DNA of 64,000 bases. Source: Bubalus kerabau. Its lineage: Eukaryota > Chordata > Mammalia > Artiodactyla > Bovidae. Under the pieces are notes generated by a model, which was not told where the DNA came from, did no database searches, and was given only the letters and a program-made list of their open reading frames with translations. The position numbers and the translations under genes are program-made. Positions 10,688-21,379 of this stretch are shown here, piece by piece. The stretch covers positions 41,875,001 to 41,939,000 of the forward strand of contig NC_073630.1 in NCBI RefSeq assembly GCF_029407905.1, written 5' to 3'. Numbering within the stretch: position 1 is the first letter of the stretch; every line of letters begins with the position of its first letter.

Positions 10688-10769
10688 GTGATGGACAGGG
10701 AGGCCTGGCGTGCTGCGATTCATGGGGTTGCAAAGAGTCGGACACGACTGAGCGACTGATCTGATCTGA
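10688..10769 (+). mobile_element. BovB 3' end, severely truncated
   Basis: Only the last ~80 bp of BovB are present, from GTGATGGACAGGGAGGCCTG to CTGATCTGATCTGA. It sits in the L1 3' UTR text between 'ggtaatgt' and 'aatgtaagtttcca'. The next BovB begins 14 bp further on. Confidence 0.9.
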
Positions 10770-10782
10770 ATGTAAGTTTCCA

Positions 10783-11832
10783 CTGTATAATCATACGGGA
10801 TTTGATTTACGTCATAGCTGAATGGTCTAGTGGTTTTCCCTACTTTCTTCAATTTCTGTCTGAATTTGGCAATAAGGAGTTCATGATCTTAGCCACAGTC
10901 AGCTCCTGATCTTGTTTTTCTTGACTGTATAGAGCTTCTCCATCTTTGGCTGCAAAGAATATAATCAATCTGATTTCGGTGTTGACCATCTGGTGATATC
11001 CATGTATAGAGTCTTCTCTTGTGTTGTTGGAAGAAGGTGTTTGCTATGACCAGTGCATCTTCTTGGCAAAACTCTGTTAGTCTTTGCCCTGCTTCATTCC
11101 GTATTCCAAGGCCAAATTTGCCTGTTACTCCAGGTGTTTCTTGACTTCCTACTTTTTCATTCCAGTCCCCTATAATGAAAAGGACATCTTTTTTGGGTGT
11201 TAGTTCTAAAAGGTTTTATAGGTCTTCATAGAACCATTCAACTTCAGCTTCTTCAGCGTTGCTGGTTGGGGCATAGACTTGGATTACTGTGATATTGAAT
11301 GGTTTGCTTTGGAAATGAACAGAGATCATTCTGTCATTTTTGAGATTGCATCCAAGTACTGCATTTTGGACTCTTTTGTTGACCATGATGGCTACTCCAT
11401 TTCTTCTAAGGGATTCCTGCCCACAGTAGTAGATATAATGGTCATCTGAGTTAAATTCACCCATTCCAGTCCATTTTAGTTCACTAATTCCTAGAATATT
11501 GACGTTCACTCTTGCCATCTCCTGTTTGACCACTTCCAATTTGCCTTGATTCATGGACCTGACATTCCAGGTTCCTATGCAATATTGCTCTTTACAGTAT
11601 CGGACTTTGCTTCTATCACCAGTCACATCCACAGGTGGGTATTGTTTTTGCTTTGGCTCCATCCCTTCATTCTTTCTGGAGTTATTTCTCCACTGATCTC
11701 ACTGACTCGATGGACATGAGTCTGCGTGAACTCCGGGAGTTGGTGATGGACAGGGAGGCCTGGCGTGCTGTGATTCATGGGGTCACAAAGAGTCGGACAT
11801 GACTGAGCGACTGAGCTGAACTGAACTGAACT
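10783..11832 (+). mobile_element. BovB with inverted endonuclease segment
   Basis: About 10783-11700 is BovB in reverse. The minus-strand frame 11216-11662 (148 codons) carries the start of the AP-type endonuclease domain, with the WNVRSMNQGKLE, GISELKWTGMGEF and IQVYAPTSNAEE motifs. About 11701-11832 is the BovB 3' tail in the forward direction. A 15-bp TSD with one mismatch (GAATGTAAGTTTCCA at 10768-10782, GAATGTAATTTTCCA at 11833-11847) encloses both, so they are one insertion with a 5' inversion and loss of the RT region. The copy is non-functional. Confidence 0.85.
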
Positions 11833-12189
11833 GAATGTAATTTTCCATGTTACTCTGTCCATACATCTCACCCTCTCCTCCCCTCTCCCCATGTCCATAA
11901 ATCTATTCTCTATGTCTGATTCCCCATTGTTGCCCTGTAAATAAATTCTTCAGTACCATTTTCCTAGATTCCATATGTATGTGTTAGAATATGGTATTTA
12001 TCTTTCTCTTTCTGACTCATTATACTCTGTATAATAGGCTCTAGGTTCATCCACCTCATTAGAACTGACTCAAATGCATTTCTTTTTATGGCTGAGTAAT
12101 ATTCCATTGTGTATATGTACCACAACTTCTTTACCCATTCATCTCTTGATGGACATCTAAGTTGCTTCCATGTTCTAATTATTATAAAT

Positions 12190-12393
12190 CAGTTCAGTTC
12201 AGTTCAGTTGCTCAATTGTGTCCGACTCTTTGTGACCCCATGAATCGCAGCACGCCAGGCCTCCCTGTCCATCACCAACTCCCGGAGTTCACGCAGACTC
12301 ACGTCCATTGAGTCAGTGATGCCATCCAGCCATCTCATCCTCTGTCGTCCCCTTCTCCTCCTGCCTCCAATCCCTCCCAGCATCAGAGTCTTT
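12190..12393 (-). mobile_element. BovB 3' end, reverse orientation
   Basis: It begins with CAGTTCAGTTCAGTTCAGTT (reverse of the CTGAA tail) and ends at the 'cagcatcagagtcttt' block of the C-terminal coding region. It cuts the L1 between 'attattataaat' and 'ctgcaataaac'. I see no convincing TSD. Confidence 0.93.
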
Positions 12394-12515
12394 CTGCAAT
12401 AAACAATAGGATACATGTGTCTCTTTCAATTTTGTTTTCCTCAGGGTATATGCCTAGGCGTGGGATTGCTGGGTCATATGGTGGTTTTATTCTTAGTTTT
12501 TTAAGGAATATCCAT

Positions 12516-12657
12516 ATGCATTGGAGAAGGAAATGGCAACCCACTCCAGTGTTCTTGCCTGGAGAATCCCAGGGGCGGGGGAGCTTGGTAGGCTGCTGTC
12601 TATGGGGTCGCACAGAGTCAGACACGACTGAAGCGACTTAGCAGCAGCAGCAGCAGC
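12516..12657 (-). mobile_element. Bov-A SINE monomer, reverse orientation
   Basis: It runs from the linker text ATGCATTGGAGAAGG to (AGC)n and is inserted in L1 ORF2 text between 'ggaatatccat' and 'accatcttccatagtgg'. The TSD is at most 4-5 bp. Confidence 0.93.
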
Positions 12658-12930
12658 ATACCATCTTCCATAGTGGCTGTATCTACATGCCCACGAACAG
12701 TGCAAGAGTGTTCCCTTTTCTCCACACCCTCTCCAGCATTTATTTTTTGTAGATTTTTTGATGAGGGCCATTCTGACTGGTGTGAGATGATACCTCATTG
12801 TGGTTTTGATTTGCATTTCTCTAATAGTGAGTGATGTTGAGCATTTTTCATGTGTTTGTTAGCCATCTGTATGTCTTCTTTGGAGAAATGTCTGTTTAAG
12901 TTTTTTCCCACTTTTTGATTGGATTGTTTG

Positions 12931-14547
12931 ACAAAATTCAGCACCTATTTATGATTAAAACTCTTCAAAAAATGGGCATAGAAGGAACCTACCTCAACAT
13001 AGAAAAGGCCATATATGATAAGCCTACAGCAACATTTTTCTCAGTGGTGAAAAACTGAAAGCATTCCCCTAAGATCAGGAACAAGACAAGGGTGTCCACT
13101 TTTGCCACTATTATTCAACATAATTCTGGAAGTCCTAGGTACAGCAATCAGAGAAGAAAAAGAAATAAAAGGAATCCAGATTGGAAAAGAAGAAGTAAAG
13201 CTCTCACTGTTTGCAGATGACATGATACTGTACATAGAAAACCCTAAAGATAATATCAGAAAATTACTAGAGCTAATCAGTGAATTTAGCAAAGTTGCAG
13301 GATACAAAATCAACACACAGAAATCACTTGCATTTCTATATACTAACAATGAAAAATCAGAAAGAGAAATTAAGGAATCAATTCCATTAACCACTGTAGC
13401 AAAAAGAATTAAATATCTAGGAATAAACTTACCTAAGGAGACAAAAGAACTGTACACAGAAAATTATAAGAATGATGCTAAAGCTGAAACTCCAATACTT
13501 TGGCCACCTCATGCGAAGAATTGACTCATGGGAAAAGACTCTGATGCTGGGAAGGATTGGGGGAAGGAGGAGAAGGGGACGACAGAGGATGAAATGGCTG
13601 GATGGCATCACTGACTCGGTGGACATGAGTCTGAGTGAACTCCGGGAGTTGGTGATGGACAGGGAGGCCTGGCGTGCTGCGATTCATGGGGTCTCAAAGA
13701 GTTGGACACGACTGAGCGACTGAACTGAACTGAATGAAAGAAATCAAAGGTGACATAAAGAGATGGAGGGTCTATGTTCCTGGGTAGGAAGAATCAATAT
13801 TGTAAAAATGACTATACTACCAAACGCAATCTACCGATTCAGTGCTATCCCTATCAAATTACAAATGGCACTTTTAACAGAACTAGAACAAAAAATTTCA
13901 CAATTCATATGGAAACACAAAAGACTCCGAATAGCCAAAGCAGTCTTGAGAAAGAAGAATGGAGCAGGAAGAATCAAGCTTCCTGACTTTAGGTTATATT
14001 ACAAACTATAGTCATCAAGACAGTTTGGTACTGGCACAAAAACAGAAATATAGACCAATAGAACAAGACAGAAAGCCCAGAAATAAACCCATGCACCAAT
14101 GGGTTCCTTATTTTTGACAAAGGAGGTAAGAATATACAATGGGGCAAAGACAGCTTCTTCAACAAATGGTGCTGGGAAAACTGGACAGCTACATGTAAAA
14201 GAATGAAATTAGAACACTTCCTAACACCATACACAAAGAAAAACTCAAAATGGATTAAAGACCTTAATGTAAGACCAGAAACTATAAAACTCTTAGTGGA
14301 AAACATAGGCAGAACACTTGATGACATAAATCAAAGCAAGATCTTCTCTGACCCACCTCCTAGAGTTCTGGAAATAAAAACAAAAGTAAACAAGTGGGAC
14401 CTGATTAAACTTAAAAGCTTTTGCACAGCAAAGGAAACTATAAGCAAGGTGAAAAGACAACCCTCAGAATGGGAGAAAATAATAGCAAATGAAACAACTG
14501 ACAAAGGATTAATTTCCAAAATATATAAGCAACTCATACAACTCAAT
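12931..14547 (+). mobile_element. L1 ORF2 5' half, inverted by twin priming
   Basis: Forward L1 ORF2 from the DKIQHLFMIKTL region, through the catalytic FADDMILYIENPKD at ~13213, to NETTDKGLISKIYKQLIQLN at ~14545. A BovB insertion at 13476-13731 breaks the frame. In L1 order it ends almost exactly where the reverse half begins (PIKKW region), so the two halves are one element. Flanks GCATCTTC (10436-10443) and GCCTCTTC (14548-14555) are a likely TSD with one mismatch. Confidence 0.93.
13476..13731 (+). mobile_element. BovB 3' fragment inside L1 ORF2
   Basis: The C-terminal coding end and 3' tail of BovB. An 83-codon frame at 13472-13723 reads HLMRRIDSWEKTLMLGRIGG and on to the stop. A 6-bp TSD, GAATGA, lies at 13470-13475 and 13732-13737. 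It ends in CTGAACTGAACTGA-type repeats. Confidence 0.94.
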
Positions 14548-14663
14548 GCCTCTTCATCTTTAAAGCCAGCAATGGCTGGTTGAGATCTGCTTATGCTGTA
14601 TAACTTTGACACTCCTTTTCTGAGGTCAGTTCTCATTCTCTCTTCCCCTTAAAAGAAAGAAGA

Positions 14664-14868
14664 GTGTTAGTTGCTCAGTTGTAACTGACTCTTTGCAACC
14701 CCATGGACTGTAGCCCACCAGACTCCTCTGTCCATGGGATTTCCCAGGCAATAATTCTGGAGTGAGTTGCTATTTCCCTCTCTGGGAGATTTCCTGACCC
14801 AGGGATGGAACCCAGGTGTCCTTCATTGCAGGCAGACTCTTTGCTGTCTGAGCCACCAAGGAAGGCCC
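14664..14868 (-). mobile_element. Bov-tA SINE, reverse orientation
   Basis: It runs from GTGTTAGTTGCTCAGTTG to 'gagccaccaaggaaggccc', with the tRNA-derived head on the right. It lies in the last intact piece of the ancient repeat. Confidence 0.93.
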
Positions 14869-15104
14869 ATTTAATTTCCCAAATACTTGTTTTTATATTG
14901 TGCTTTCCTGGGTAATTCAGGATAATCACTCACCTCAAAATATTTAGTGTAAGCACTTCTGCAGAGCCTTCTTTACCATTTAAACTAACATGTTCACTGT
15001 TCCCAAGATTCAGATGTTGACCGCTTTAGGGGACCATTATTCTGCCTATACAAAGTGGAAAACAACCTCCAAGATTATGTCAAATGCAGTTATATTATGT
15101 GAAG

Positions 15105-15400
15105 AATGCTAGATTGGGAGGGGAATCTGGGAACATTTGTTTTGCCTTGTCACTAACAACTAGAATGACTTTAAGCAGTCCCCTTCATGTCTCTGGGTCT
15201 CAGACTCCTCCTCCTTTCCTTCTTGTATTAACTCAAGAAATATTTTAAAATATTTCCTTTATACAAGGTGCTATTGTAGGTTGTGTAAAATGGAGCTTTT
15301 TCTTACTCCAACAGAATAAGAAATAAAATAATTAAAGTATCTAGTAAGATACCTGGCATATAGTGAGAATTTAATAAATGAAAACCATTATTATTAATAA
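15105..15400 (+). repeat. MIR SINE
   Basis: 'actttaagcagtccccttcatgtctctgggtctcag' followed by the 3' end 'tacctggcatatagtgagaatttaataaatg'. The middle is disturbed by about 60 bp of AT-rich insertion. Confidence 0.75.
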
Positions 15401-16505
15401 CACTGTGGATTGAAATAAAGAACTAATATATTTAAATTGCAATTATGTTTTCAAAAGTTGAGTCCAAGAGATCAAATATTCAGTCACCTAGTGTTTTGTA
15501 ATGCTTACACAAATGTGTATGTGCTGGGTATTGGCAATTCAAAGATGAGTAAAGCCTGCTTCCTGCTCCTGAAGAGGATGTATGAACCCGAATAGTACTA
15601 TACAAGGTAGAGGGCCATCAATTCTGTGATGAAAGCTCAGAGTAGAGGTCCTAGAAACATAGATATGGAATTAAAGAAACACCTTCTTTGACTGATACTG
15701 AGCTGATTCTCAGAGGTGTAATTCTTGTCCTTACAGAATCAGGAAAGACCATTCAAATAGGGGGCTCCACAGTCTCCTTGTCTTTTGTGCTCTTGCCATT
15801 CCCAAGTCTCATCTTCGTTGGCTTCCCTCTTACCACCATGTTCCTGAGTGTGGATTTACACTTTTGTGCTTTTCCCCTCTCGGTAGGTCTGTGATCAGGG
15901 AGGTCACTCTGCCCTTTGATACTAAGTTCCAGTTGACTACAGCTCTTATTTTTTTGTTCCCTGGGAAGTCTAGTTCTCTCCCCATGAGCTATTTTCTTTG
16001 TAGTATCTCTGGCTTCAAACTCTTCTCATCTAAACTCTATATTATTTTTGTTTCATATTACACAGTGGTCTTTCTCCTCTTCTCTGTGACACACTCTGTG
16101 TGAATTTGTTTTTGTTCTTTTTCCATGGATTTTCTTCAAACTGTAAGACTTTTGTGTATGAAAGGGTAAAGAGATTTTAGTCTGTAGCAATGCAAACAAA
16201 TCTAAATGAACTATTACTTATTTCTGATTTTGAGTCCTTTGGCACATCTAGCATATGGATTTTCATTGACTCACTTCACAAGGTCCAGCTGCTGTTTGTG
16301 TTGTTCTGCTTTCTCTTCTATGCTTTTTACTACCACTTACATTTCTGTTTGTTTCTAAGGCAGAGAAGATGAGCAATTCTCAATATTATTTTCCAGCTCT
16401 TCCTCTCAAGATGTATTCTTCTTTGGGCAAGCTTTACAGAATAATTTCCTAATTACAAATACAGATTCTCTTCTTAAAAGAAAGCTGGTATTAGCCACTC
16501 ATTCA
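15401..16505. other. Unassigned sequence
   Basis: I recognise no gene. The frames at 15688-15894 and 15864-16103 are Phe/Leu/Ser-rich and overlap each other, which points to pyrimidine-rich DNA and not to coding. 15500-15570 vaguely recalls an old dispersed repeat. Confidence 0.35.
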
Positions 16506-16509
16506 TCAC

Positions 16510-16735
16510 TATTAACTCAAATATCACCTCTTTTGGTAAGTCTTCTGGTATCTTCTTAGGCAATTTATATTTCATTCCACTTTGTGCCCATAGCTTATAG
16601 CACGTTTTACACCATAATTATTTTCTTTTGTTTCTGTCTTTCTCATTTAACTTGTGAGCAATGCTAGGGAGGAAGCAAATCTTATTTTTTGTAAAACCAA
16701 TGTTATTTATGTCAACTGATGATTATTAATGAATG
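16510..16735 (+). repeat. L2 LINE 3' fragment
   Basis: 'actcaaatatcacctctttt', 'ggtaagtcttctgg', 'cttatagcacgttttacacc' and 'catttaacttgtgagcaatgc' are in L2 3' order. Divergence is high. Confidence 0.6.
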
Positions 16736-16799
16736 TAAGCCTGCAGGATCAAAGCAGTACGTTGAAACAATTAGACCACAGAATTGGCCTGATTGGTTT

Positions 16800-17330
16800 C
16801 AGATTTGATGGATCATAAATTCAATTTAATTCAACAAGTGCTTGTTGAGCACATGCTATATATTAGAAATTGTGAGAACTGCCCTCAAACATCTTAAATG
16901 TATTAATAGTAGATTATAAATAAAATAGTAGGTTATGTAGTATATCTATAACCTAATTAGTAGGTTATACATAAAATGGTAAAATGTGGTTTACTTGAAT
17001 TGTGAGAATTGGGGAAAAGTGTTATTGAACTGTTGGCAGTTGAGATGGGTTTGACAAATGGATGTAGTTTTTAATAGGTGTTGAGAGGAGAGGAGAGAGA
17101 AGGTATTCCAAATTGCATGGGCAATATAATAGATTGTATGGGGGTAAAAAAGTTGTTAAATTTGGAGTAATGGAGTCCATAGAAGGTAAAACTGAAATCT
17201 GGGCTTTTAGCCATATTTTCAGGGTGAGGAATTTTATTTCACTTACTAATAAAGAGTCACTGAAGAGTTTCATGCTAAATGACATAACATTATTTTTATT
17301 TTAGGAAATTAGAATCTGATTCACATGAAG
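16800..17330. repeat. Ancient dispersed repeat, family unnamed
   Basis: The order 'caacaagtgcttgttgagcac', 'gagagagaaggtattcca' and 'actaataaagagtcactgaagagtttcatgct' follows a known but here unnamed old mammalian repeat that also seems present near 32.0-32.4 kb and 53.8-54.1 kb. The TAGGTTAT motif occurs at 16929 and 16961, with its inverse at 16948, a small local fold-back. Confidence 0.4.
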
Positions 17331-17694
17331 GGATATGCTGTTAGAAAAAGAATATTGAACCTGAGAGGTGGCATACCTGAGCCCTTGAGCTAACTATTTT
17401 ATTCATTAGTTGATTTGCCTTAGATTGGTCACTTAATCTTTCTCAATTAACATTTCTTCATGAACAAGGGCAGAAAACAATCTCTGAATTCCTCAAATAT
17501 TGCTGTCAGCACTGAATGAGAAGTGGTGAAAAGATTTAATAATCAACTAACAATCAAATAATAATCAGATTATTTTTAAAGATGGGAACAGGGTTATGAG
17601 TTCAGAGCACAGGTCCTCAACCTCTAGGATCTAATGCCTGATGATCTGAGGTACAGCTGATATAACAATAATAGAAATCAACTGCACAATAAAT
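17331..17694. other. Unassigned sequence
   Basis: I see no gene or nameable repeat between the old repeat and the next Bov-A2. Confidence 0.35.
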
Positions 17695-17707
17695 GTAATG
17701 CATTTGA

Positions 17708-17984
17708 TGCTGCTGCTGCTGCTAAGTCGCTTCAGTCGTGTCTGACTCTGTGCGACCCCAGAGATGGCAGCCCACCAGGCTCCTCCGTCCCTGGGATTCT
17801 CCAGGCAAGAACACTGAAGTGGGTTGCCATTTCCTTCTCCAATGCATGAAAGTGAAAAGTGAAAGTGAAGTTGCTCAGTCATGTCTGACTCTTCACAACC
17901 CCATGGACTGCAGCCCACCAGGCCCCTCCATCCATGGGATTTCCCAGGCAAGAGTACTGGAGTGGGGTGCCATTGCCTTCTCTG
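17708..17984 (+). mobile_element. Bov-A2 SINE (dimer)
   Basis: A complete dimer with (CTG)n head, ATGCATGAAAGTG linker and CCATTGCCTTCTCTG end. A perfect 13-bp TSD, GTAATGCATTTGA, lies at 17695-17707 and 17985-17997. This is one of the best-bounded elements in the window. Confidence 0.97.
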
Positions 17985-18204
17985 GTAATGCATTTGAATC
18001 ATCCCCAAACCATCCCTCCTCTCCTTGGTCCGTGGAAAAATTGACTTCTGTGAAATTGGTCCCCAGTGCCAGATAGGTTGGGATCTCTGGTTTTGAGAAT
18101 ATAATCACTGTTTGAGATTATAAAGAAATATAGAGTATCAACTGAAGTGAAAGTGGAGGAAATGGAAGCAAACAATTTAAAAATAATAAGTAACACCTTC
18201 AGCG

Positions 18205-18395
18205 TGCTTACTAAAAGATGTTCTTCCAAGCACTTTGTATACATTGACCCAGCAATAGGTAGGAAATATTATTATCTTTACAGCAAGGTTAAAAATCTTG
18301 CTTAAGTTTATTCCATTGAAAACGGCTGAGGTTTGAATCCAGGCATGTTGACTCCAGAACTTCTGTTTTCAGTGTTAAAATACTAACTTTCAATG
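18205..18395 (-). repeat. MIR SINE, reverse orientation
   Basis: 'gttcttccaagcactttgtatacattgaccc', 'tattattatctttacagcaaggtt' and 'gtttgaatccaggcatgttgactcc' give the reverse MIR order, including the core. Confidence 0.85.
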
Positions 18396-18484
18396 TTGTA
18401 GAGGAAGGTTTGTTTAGCTTAGAGTTTCTGTATTAGTTCTGCTGCTAACACTTGTGTGGTAGGAAGATAATGAATAATGATTCA

Positions 18485-20645
18485 GTGTTTAGGTCTGGAA
18501 TCAGACAGTTTGGGTTTACATTCTAGCTTGACTCATTTTCTTAGCTCTCTGGCCCTTGGTTTTTTCCACCTATAAAGTGGAGATTCATTTAATACTTCTA
18601 GGGTTGTGAAGGCTTTCTTACCTCTCCTTACTATTATTTGGAACTCTGCATTCAAATGGATATACCTTTCCTTTTCTCCTTTGCCTTTAGCTGCTCTTTT
18701 TTTCTCAGCTGTTTGTAAGCCCTCCTCACACAACCATTTTGCCTTTTTGCATTTCTTTTTCTTGGGGATGGTCTTGATCAACATCTCTTCCGTGATCAAT
18801 GCAAAGATATAGAGGAAAACAATAGAATGGGAAAGACTAGAGATCTCTTCAAGAAAATTAGAGATACCAAGGGAACATTTCATGCAAAGATGGGCACAAT
18901 AAAGGACAAAAATGATATGGACCTAACAGAAGCAGAAGATATTAAGAAGAGGTGGCAAGAATACACAGAAGAACTGTACAAAAAAGATCTTCATGACCCA
19001 GATCATGGTGTGATCACTCACCTAGAGCTAGACATCCTGGAATGTGAAGTCAAGTGGGCCTTAGAAAGTATCACTACGAACAAAGCTAGTGGAGGTAATG
19101 GAATTCCAGTTGAACTTTTCAAATCCTTAAAGATGATGCTGTGAAAGTGCTGCACTCAATATGTCAGCAAATTGGAAAAACTCAGCAGTGGTCACAGGAC
19201 TGGAAAAGGTCAGTTTTCATTCCAATCCCAAAGAAGGGCAATACCAAAGAATGTTCGGACTGCCGCACAATTGTACTCATCTCACACACTAGCAAAGTAG
19301 TGCTCAAAATTCTCCAAGCTAGCCTTCAACAGTATGTTAACCGAGAACTTCTAGATGTTCAAGCTGCATTTAGAAAATGCAGAGGAACCAGAGATCAAAT
19401 TGCCAAAATCTGCTGGATCATCAAAAAAGCAAGCGAGTTCCAGAAAAACATCTATTTCTCCTTTATTGACTATGCCAAAGCCTTTGACTGTGTGGATCAC
19501 AGTCTGGGAAATTCTGAAAGAGATGGGAATACCAGACCACTTGACCTGCCTCCTGAGAAATCTGTATGCAGGTCAAGAAGCAACAGTTAGAATTGGACAT
19601 GGAACAGCAGACTGGTTCCAAATTGGGAAAGGAGTACATCAAGGCTGTATATTGTCACCCTGGTTATTTATATGCAGAGTACATCATGCAAATATGCAGA
19701 GTACATCATGCGAAATGCTGGGCTGGATGAAGCATAAGCTGGAATCAAGATTGCTGGGAGAAATATCAATAACCTCAGATATGCAGATGATACCACCCTT
19801 ATGGCAGAAAGTGAAGAAAAACTAAAGAGCCTCTTGATGAAAATGAAAGAGGAGAATGAAAAATTTAGCTTAAAACTCAACATTTGGAAAACTAATATCA
19901 TGGCATCCAGCCCCATCATTTCATGGCAAATAGTTGGGGAAACAAGGGAAACAGTGAGAGACTTTATTTTGGGGGGCTCGAAAATCATTGCAGATGGTAC
20001 TGCAGTCATGAAATTAAAAGACGCCTACTCCTTGGAAGAAAAGCTATGGTCAACCTAGACAGCATATTAAAAAGCAGAGACATTATTTTGCCAACAAAGT
20101 TCCATCCAGTCAAAACTATGGTTTTTCCAGTAGTCATGTATGGATGTGAGAGTTGTACTATGAAGAAAGCTGAGTGCCAAAGAATTGATGCTTTTGAACT
20201 GTGGTATTGGAGAAGACTCTTGAGAGTCCCTTGGACTGCAAGGAGATCAAACCAGTCAATTCTAAAGGAAATCAGCCTGGAATATTCATTGGAAGGACTG
20301 ATGGTGAAGCTGAAACTCCAATACTTTGGCCCCCTGATGCTAAAAACTGACTCATCTGAAAAGACCTGATGCTGGGAAAGAATAAAGGAAGGAGGAGAAG
20401 GGGATGGCAGAGGATGAGATGGTTGGATGGCATCACCAACTGAATGAACATGAGTTTGCGCAAGCTCTGGGAGTAGGTGATGGACAGGGAAGCCTGGTGT
20501 GCTGAAGTCCATGGGGTCACAAAGAGTCGGAGACGATTGAGTGACTGAACTGACATGAACTGAGGGTTGTGAAAATGAGTACAAATAATCTGGTGAAGCA
20601 CTCAGAGTCAATTTTAGCAATAATTATTTTTTATTCTGAACTTGT
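18485..20645 (+). repeat. MIR SINE split by a 1.95-kb BovB
   Basis: The left part 18485-18610 reads 'gtctggaatcagacagtttgggttt', 'cttggttttttccacctataaagtgg' and 'agggttgtgaa'. The right part 20563-20645 resumes 'agggttgtgaaaatgagtac' and continues to the MIR 3' end. The overlap is the 11-bp TSD of the BovB. Confidence 0.85.
18611..20562 (+). mobile_element. BovB LINE with 5' inversion (twin priming)
   Basis: About 18611-18792 is BovB in reverse (the linker after the endonuclease). About 18793-20562 is forward BovB: the N-terminal RT approach (MGKTRDLFKKIRDTKGTFH), FIPIPKKGN, FIDYAKAFDCVDH, GVHQGCILSP, an intact YADDTTLMAES at ~19780 in a shifted frame, and the C-terminal end. Forward and reverse parts are contiguous in element order. 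At least two frame breaks occur (near 19115 and 19500), so no intact RT is possible. A perfect 11-bp TSD, AGGGTTGTGAA, lies at 18600-18610 and 20563-20573. Confidence 0.96.
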
Positions 20646-20965
20646 TTTTCAAAAGCATCACTCCACTCAGAATTTTGCTCCCTGATTTGACTTTTGGTGT
20701 CTTTGTGTATTCCAATTTCACAGCATCCTTAACCCCAGAGTTTCATTGAAAGCTGCATTGTTTAGTACAAACCCTATGCTGCTTTTGAAGCTCTGTTGTC
20801 TTTGATTTATTGTGTGACTTTCAGTTGTGCACTCAATCTTTGTGAGTTTCAGCTGACCTGTCTAGGAAACATTGCTTACTTTTCTACAGAAAACTCAGTT
20901 TGATGAAATGGAGTCTTTGATTCCAACTAAGAGGGAATGACAGATAGATTGGTCTCTCTCATTTA
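20646..20965. other. Unassigned sequence
   Basis: About 320 bp with no gene or repeat I can name. Confidence 0.35.
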
Positions 20966-20971
20966 TGGTTT

Positions 20972-21080
20972 CTGGAGGAGGACATGGCTACCCACTCCAG
21001 TATTCTTGCCTGGAAAATCCCATGGACAGAGGAGCCTGGTGGGCTAAAGAGTCAGACATGACTGAAGCAACTTAGCATTT
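20972..21080 (+). mobile_element. Bov-tA SINE, lacks the tRNA head
   Basis: Only the distal half is present, from 'ctggaggaggacatggctacccactcc' to 'gactgaagcaacttagcattta'. The 5' truncation removed the tRNA-Glu region and its internal promoter. An internal deletion removed the 'ctacagtccatggggtcg' block. Confidence 0.88.
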
Positions 21081-21164
21081 AGAGTGTCGGGCGTATAGGA
21101 GAAAAGATACTGGTTATGGGGGAAATGAACACTGGATATGGTTATCAGCTTTGAAAAGTAAAGA

Positions 21165-21375
21165 GAGGCTTCTTGGCTTTGCGGTTACTCTGTGACCCTG
21201 TGACTTGATATCTCTGGTATCTTGATATCTCTGACCCTCAGTTTCCTTTTTTTAAAAATCATAAGACTAGTTATAGCCTCAGTAGGTTATTGTGAGGATT
21301 AAATGAGATTAAGGATATTGGGTTAAAACTGCAAAACAGAGTAGATACTTAATAAATGGTATTATTGATTTCCAT
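21165..21375 (+). repeat. MIR SINE
   Basis: 'ctctgtgaccctgtgacttg', 'gaccctcagtttcc', 'gtaggttattgtgaggattaaatgag' and 'gtagatacttaataaatggtatta' are in MIR order. A short duplication of 'cttgatatctctg' (21205-21236) inflates the middle. Confidence 0.85.
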
Positions 21376-21379
21376 GTGT

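Larger units (their letters stand above)
10444..12930 (-). mobile_element. L1 3' half of a 5'-inverted insertion
   Basis: It starts with T12 (reverse poly(A)) at 10444-10455, passes through the L1 3' UTR, and continues in reverse into the ORF2 C-terminal region (at 12.7-12.9 kb). Landmarks include 'ggctgagtaatattccattgtg', 'tgggattgctgggtcatatgg' and 'gaccctctccagcatt'-type text. BovB pieces at 10688-11832 and 12190-12393 and a Bov-A at 12516-12657 interrupt it. At 12930 the orientation flips. See 12931-14547 for the other half. Confidence 0.93.
10060..15055 (-). repeat. Ancient mammalian repeat split into four pieces
   Basis: The pieces at 10060-10127, 10371-10443, 14548-14663 and 14869-15055 read in order as one old repeat: 'ttattatctcacagtcct', 'ccagcttctagaagctgcc', 'atctttaaagccagcaatggc', 'caggataatcactcacctc' and 'accattattctgcctat'. 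The gaps are two Bov-tA SINEs and the 4.1-kb L1. The same family appears in the opposite orientation at 31549-31880. I cannot name the family with confidence. Confidence 0.75.

Noticed and set aside
20006..20620. 204-codon minus-strand frame
   Set aside because: It is the antisense shadow of BovB coding DNA. The same shadow appears opposite other BovB copies.
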